36,425 nt of DNA, from contig JAQXQO010000126.1 in assembly GCA_029101205.1 (NCBI GenBank), forward strand, positions 1 to 36,425. The letters run 5' to 3'. The notes under the pieces are model-generated. The model was not told where the DNA came from. It saw only the letters and a program-made list of their open reading frames with translations, and did not search any database. Origin of the DNA: Coriobacteriales bacterium. GTDB taxonomy: Bacteria; Actinomycetota; Coriobacteriia; Coriobacteriales; Atopobiaceae. Below are positions 32,976-36,425 of the stretch, piece after piece. A program made the position numbers and the translations under genes. Each line of letters opens with the position of its first letter. The stretch's first letter is position 1.

Positions 32976-33620
32976 ATGGACAAGAGCCGCATGGAGGCAT
33001 TCAGCGATGGCGTCATCGCCATCATCATCACGATCACGGTGCTGGGAATCAGCGCACCCGAGGGCAGCAGCCTTTCGGACTTCGTGGGGCTCCTGCCCGC
33101 CATCGCCGCCTACGCCGTCAGCTTCATCGGCGTGGGCACCTACTGGAACAACCACCATCACCTGCTGAAGCTGGCGTGCGGCGTGAACGGGCGCACGCTT
33201 TGGTCCAACCTGGCTTTCCTCTTTGTCCTGTCGTTCTTTCCCGTGGCCACGGACTGGATGCAGAAGACCTCGTTCGCCGCACTGCCGACCGTATGCTACG
33301 TGATCCTGAACATGCTGGTCTCTCTGACCTACATGAACCTGGAGCGCGTCATCCGCCAGGACCTGGGAGAGGGTCAGGCTTCCTCGCAGCCGTCGACGCC
33401 CCAAGCCAGGCTGTGGCAGCGCATGAAGAAGCGCTCCCTTCTGAAGGAGCGCCTGACGCTGGTCTTCGAGGCCATGGCCCTAGTTCTGGCACTTGTCATG
33501 CCGGCTTCGCACCTGGCAGTGATTGGCATCTTGCTGGCATTTGCCCTGTGGATAGTACCCGACCTGCGTATCGTCCGCCTGCTGGACTTCCTGGCAGAGG
33601 ACGAGGCGGACGACCAGTGA
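32976..33620 (+). CDS. TMEM175/DUF1211-family ion channel-like protein
   Basis: A 214-residue membrane protein with six helices. It opens with the family signature R-x-x-x-F-S-D (R-M-E-A-F-S-D-G-V-I-A-I-I-I-T-I), which lines the pore in bacterial TMEM175 K+ channels; N-H-H-H and W-x-N motifs follow in helix 2. Bacterial members are K+-selective leak channels acting as multimers. AGGAGG lies only 4 nt before the ATG at 32976, while an in-frame ATG at 32961 has a weaker site; either is possible. Confidence 0.88.
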   Translation: MDKSRMEAFSDGVIAIIITITVLGISAPEGSSLSDFVGLLPAIAAYAVSFIGVGTYWNNHHHLLKLACGVNGRTLWSNLAFLFVLSFFPVATDWMQKTSFAALPTVCYVILNMLVSLTYMNLERVIRQDLGEGQASSQPSTPQARLWQRMKKRSLLKERLTLVFEAMALVLALVMPASHLAVIGILLAFALWIVPDLRIVRLLDFLAEDEADDQ

Positions 33621-33721
33621 ACCGCCGGCTCCTCGCCTGACGTCCAGTCATGAAACGGCCCTTCGCGCAGTCGCTGTGGAACATGCCGATTGAGGCGCGG
33701 GTGTTGGGGCACACTACCGTC

Positions 33722-33799
33722 ATGCAAAATAGTCACTGCGTGGAAAACGACTGTGATGGCGAGTTGGAGAGGGCGTTTTCCGACTGGTCGAGTATTTGA
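33722..33799 (+). CDS. Possible 25-residue peptide
   Basis: ATG to TGA encodes M-Q-N-S-H-C-V-E-N-D-C-D-G-E-L-E-R-A-F-S-D-W-S-S-I. It lacks a ribosome site and its 3' half lies in the left arm of the inverted-repeat element, so it may be chance. Confidence 0.15.
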   Translation: MQNSHCVENDCDGELERAFSDWSSI

Positions 33800-33898
33800 C
33801 CCTTATTCTGAAAGCGTATGTAATACTTTAGTGATTTCGTCCGTAAGTTTTATAGGCTTGGATACTCAGGGGGTGCGCGAAATACCCTCTCCAATTCG
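33760..33898. repeat. 139-bp inverted-repeat element (MITE- or RNA-like)
   Basis: Terminal arms CGAGTTGGAGAGGG (33760-33773) and CCCTCTCCAATTCG (33885-33898) pair over 14 bp with one G-T; pairing continues inward imperfectly for about 10 more bp. The interior is AT-rich (around TATTCTGAAAGCG and TAATACTTTAG). No target-site duplication is clear. It could be a small non-autonomous transposon or a structured RNA. Confidence 0.65.
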
Positions 33899-34406
33899 GA
33901 TTCTCGGTCGTTTTTCATCGGGTGACTCTCGCAGGGGGCTGCGCGCGATCTACCCAACGTAGTCGATTTCCTGATTGGGGCGGCTGGCCGGCAGTAAATC
34001 CAGGTCGGGTCGGCCATATCGCCAGGTCGGGGCGCCGGACCTACTCCAATTCCAAATCGTAGTAATCGGAGTAGCCGGCACGTGCCAACCAAATGAGACG
34101 GGACCTCCACCAGAGCGCTTCTCGTGAGCAACCAGAAATTGTAGAAACAGGGACTTGTGAAAACCGATGCGCCGCATCCGTCGGGCACTTGTGCTGGAAA
34201 TCGTTCCGAGGCTTATGCCGGTCGGTTTGTAGATTTCAGCAATCCAGCGCATCTACCTGCGAAGGTATTTCGACATTCCCAGTCGGCAAGTCCATTGAGC
34301 AGTCAGCCAAAGCATGGAGGGCAAGAAGAAGTGCACAAGTCGGCAGGGGTAAGAAACCAGGGCTGCAAGGCGAATCGCAGTACAGTAGTCAGTCGCCACA
34401 AAGAGA

Positions 34407-34448
34407 AGCCCCCGGGCAGCCCACTGTAGGGTGGGAAGCACGGGGGCT
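34407..34448 (-). terminator. Terminator of ilvE
   Basis: Outer arms AGCCCCCG and CGGGGGCT enclose an inner CCCAC/GTGGG hairpin; on the minus strand the stem is followed by TCTCTTTG. It lies about 140 bp beyond the ilvE stop. Confidence 0.65.
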
Positions 34449-34587
34449 CATGCTTTGGCTTTTGCCAATCAGGCGACGCGCCTGCAGCTCATGCTATGTG
34501 GCAGCGCCTGCCTGCGCTGCAACGGAAACCATCGCATCGCAACGGCATCTACCTGCGGCGCATTGCCGTCAAACGGCTGGTTGGAAC

Positions 34588-35631
34588 CTACTCCACGTCG
34601 ATCTTGTGGACCCAGCCAAACTTGTCCTCGATCTCGCCGGACTGAATGCCGGTCAGGGTCTCGCGGAGCTCCTTCATGACGGGGCCGACGTTCTCCATGC
34701 CGCTCTTGAAGACGTAATGGACGTCGTCGTTGTCGACCTCGCCGACGGGCGAGATGACTGCGGCGGTGCCGCACATGCCCGCCTCGACGAACTCGTCGTC
34801 GAGAATCTCCTGGAACTTGACGGGGCGCTGCTCGACCTTCCTGCCCAGCATCTTCTCAGCCACGTCGACCAGCGAGCGGCGCGTGACGGAAGGAAGGATG
34901 GAGTCGGTGAAGGACTGCGGAACGACGAGGGTGCCGTCCTCCTTGACGAAGAGGATGTTTGCGCCGCCGGACTCCTCGACGTAGGTGCGGGTCTTGGGGT
35001 CGAGGAACATGTTGTCGGCGTAGCCCTTGGAGTGCGCCTCGACGCTGGGGTAGAGGCTCATCGCGTAGTTGAGGCCAGCCTTGATGTTGCCGGTGCCGTG
35101 CGGCGCCGCGCGATCGTACTTGGAGACCTGCAGCTTGACGGGCTTGACGCCGCCCTTGTAGTACGGGCCAACGGGCGTCACGAGGATGCGGAACTTATAC
35201 TCGTCAGCAGGCTTCACGCCAATGACGTCGCCGGTCGCGAACATGAGCGGGCGGATGTAGAGGGTAGCGCCGGAGCCGAAGGGAGGCACCCAGGCGGCGT
35301 TGGCCTTGACGACCTCCTCGACAGCCTTCACGAAGCGGTCCTTGGGGAACGGCGGCATGCAGATGCGCTTGGCGGAGTTGTACATGCGCTCTGCGTTCTG
35401 GTCAGGGCGGAAACAAACGATGTCGCCCTTCCTGGTGGTGTATGCCTTCAGGCCTTCGAAGACCTCCTGGCAGTAGTGGAGAAGCCCTGCGCACTCGGAG
35501 AGCGTGACGGTGTGGTCGGGCGTGAGCGTGCCCTCGTCCCAAGCGCCGTCCTTGTAGTTCGAGACGTAGCTGTAATCGGTATGCATGTAGGCAAAACCGA
35601 GGCTACCCCAGTCGATGTCCTTCTTTTGCAT
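34588..35631 (-). CDS. ilvE: Branched-chain amino acid aminotransferase
   Basis: A 347-residue PLP enzyme of fold type IV that makes or breaks down Leu, Ile and Val. The PLP lysine is Lys184 in G-N-I-K-A-G-L-N-Y-A; other family text is Q-E-V-F-E-G-L-K-A-Y, T-Y-V-E-E-S-G-G-A-N-I-L-F-V and E-A-G-M-C-G-T-A-A-V-I-S-P. Length and layout match the BCAT group of actinobacteria. ATG 35631 follows AAGGAG. It is preceded by an unusually long upstream region and closed by a strong hairpin. Confidence 0.95.
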   Translation of the reverse strand: MQKKDIDWGSLGFAYMHTDYSYVSNYKDGAWDEGTLTPDHTVTLSECAGLLHYCQEVFEGLKAYTTRKGDIVCFRPDQNAERMYNSAKRICMPPFPKDRFVKAVEEVVKANAAWVPPFGSGATLYIRPLMFATGDVIGVKPADEYKFRILVTPVGPYYKGGVKPVKLQVSKYDRAAPHGTGNIKAGLNYAMSLYPSVEAHSKGYADNMFLDPKTRTYVEESGGANILFVKEDGTLVVPQSFTDSILPSVTRRSLVDVAEKMLGRKVEQRPVKFQEILDDEFVEAGMCGTAAVISPVGEVDNDDVHYVFKSGMENVGPVMKELRETLTGIQSGEIEDKFGWVHKIDVE

Positions 35632-36144
35632 TGCAAGCTCCTTTTGACAGGCGCCCTTGCGCGCGACCGCACCCGCAAGCCTCAGGTTCCGTCAGACAAG
35701 AGAGGCCACGACGACGCCGGAGTGGGCACCGGCACAGCCGTGGCGATGCGGGAGTGGACGCCCGCACCATGGGCGACCGCGCCGGATCTGGGACAGAGGC
35801 ACCGGCAGAGGAGCCGGCATGGGCTGACCGTTGGAGACGCGGGCGCGCTTTCCTGCCAGAGGCTTGCGAACGACGACCCCGCGCGGGGGCATCGCTCAAC
35901 TTGGTGTGCAGTGTACTCCCCTGCACCCAAACGGATTCCGCCCTCAACATTCCTGAGACATTCCCGAAACACAAGGTGCGAATTTGATTCCGCACACACA
36001 AAGAATCCCAGGTTTGGCCTATGGAAGGTACTATCTAGTAGGCAAGCGACTCGTCACAGATACAGCGCGCGCCTCCGCAAATATCGAATTCCGACCCAAT
36101 TGGGCCCATTGCAAGCCCGCCCATATCACACGAAGGGACAAGCC
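35632..36144. promoter_or_regulatory. Long divergent region between ilvE and the aldolase gene (513 bp)
   Basis: No gene is supported. For ilvE, a -10-like TACACT on the minus strand near 35916 would give a leader of about 275 nt; no T-box or known riboswitch core is recognised. For the aldolase, the palindrome TACTATCTAGTA (36029-36040) may be an operator or contain a -10. Confidence 0.4.
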
Positions 36145-36425
36145 ATGCGCATGTTTCGCAACGACTACTCGGAGGGCGCCGCGCCCGCCATACTGCAGGC
36201 GCTGGTCCGCACGAACGAGCAGCAGATATCCGGCTACACCGAGGATGACCCGCACTGCGAGCGTGCACGCAGCCTGATCCGCGCCGAGGCGGGGCTCACC
36301 GCCAACGAGGCCGACGTGGAGTTCTGCACGGGCGGCACCAGCGCCAACATCATCGGCGTCACCGGCATGCTGCGCGACTGGGAGGGCGTCATCTGCACGC
36401 GTGACGCCCACATAAACGTGCACGA
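36145..36425 (+). CDS. Threonine aldolase / beta-eliminating lyase family (partial, 5' end)
   Basis: The first 93 codons of a PLP enzyme are present; the right edge cuts the rest. The opening M-F-R-N-D-Y-S-E-G-A-A-P-A-I-L-Q-A-L, then G-Y-T-E-D-D-P-H-C and E-F-C-T-G-G-T-S-A-N-I-I-G-V match low-specificity L-threonine aldolases, which split threonine to glycine and acetaldehyde. The catalytic Lys lies beyond the window. ATG 36145 follows AAGGGA. It is divergent from ilvE. Confidence 0.88.
   Translation, partial: MRMFRNDYSEGAAPAILQALVRTNEQQISGYTEDDPHCERARSLIRAEAGLTANEADVEFCTGGTSANIIGVTGMLRDWEGVICTRDAHINVH

Larger units (their letters stand above)
33621..34587. other. Gene-poor, less GC-rich region (967 bp)
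   Basis: No convincing gene. It contains a possible 25-codon frame (33722-33799), the 139-bp inverted-repeat element (33760-33898), repeated CCAGGTCGGG (34000 and 34022), a 13-bp direct repeat GCATCTACCTGCG (34249 and 34545), and the ilvE terminator. Minus frames up to 112 codons lack ribosome sites and family resemblance. The composition suggests acquired or decaying DNA. Confidence 0.6.

Noticed and set aside
33850-34252. Two minus frames of 112 and 100 codons
   Set aside because: They overlap in different frames, lack ribosome sites and resemble no family; treated as non-coding or decayed.
35632-35920. T-box or riboswitch before ilvE
   Set aside because: No TGG-n-ACC antiterminator core or other known core could be found by eye.

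Overview
The window is high-GC bacterial DNA with compact genes, mostly AGGAG-type ribosome sites and some GTG/TTG starts. Gene content (an anaerobe-style monomeric [FeFe] hydrogenase, feoA-feoA-feoB iron uptake, bacterial PEP carboxylase, no respiratory genes) and protein style fit an anaerobic actinobacterium of the Coriobacteriia, probably an Olsenella/Atopobiaceae relative. That placement is inference from style and memory, not from a search.

Layout. 1-1734 (minus): a metal P-type ATPase cut by the window edge and the small DUF6110-type protein before it. 2003-4415: a MATE exporter facing an AraC-type regulator. 4530-7999 (minus): the feoA-feoA-feoB operon with putative iron-regulator half-sites. 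8398-11118 (minus): PEP carboxylase, divergent from a MOP-superfamily polysaccharide flippase (11306-12766). 12691-13630 (minus): a surface protein broken by a frameshift. 13950-15719 (minus): aspS. 15720-16719: 1 kb without a convincing gene, holding three imperfect repeats with an exact 138-bp spacing. 16720-21209: a membrane-fusion (HlyD/MacA-like) protein and a CapA-like protein, convergent, both with long disordered cytoplasmic tails and a single membrane anchor. 21326-22606: a HAD phosphatase and a small unknown gene. 22852-26016 (minus): [FeFe] hydrogenase and an RluA-type pseudouridine synthase; the latter overlaps a LysR gene (26009-27004) that is divergent from an NhaC-type antiporter (27247-28590). 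28591-29750: an accessory patch with 21-bp repeats, a large palindrome, a DUF3784-like membrane protein and a TipAS-domain remnant. 29850-32291 (minus): hisS and an RpiR/SIS regulator. 32505-33620: an AraC remnant and a TMEM175-like channel. 33621-34587: a gene-poor, less GC-rich stretch with a 139-bp inverted-repeat element. 34588-35631 (minus): ilvE, divergent from the start of a threonine aldolase gene at the right edge.

Most genes are housekeeping or transport. The best candidates for undescribed biology are: (i) the fusion protein at 16720, whose cytoplasmic tail is a tandem array of [E/D]-A-T-[Q/R]-L motifs resembling phosphothreonine bait for FHA domains, with no ABC or RND partner beside it; (ii) the CapA-like neighbour, built on the same plan, whose usual metal-ligand His is Tyr; (iii) the 138-bp repeat array and the 139-bp inverted-repeat element; (iv) FeoB with a long acidic external loop; and (v) a metal ATPase whose membrane motif reads Y-S-C-A instead of C-P-C. 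All were read by eye; no search was run.
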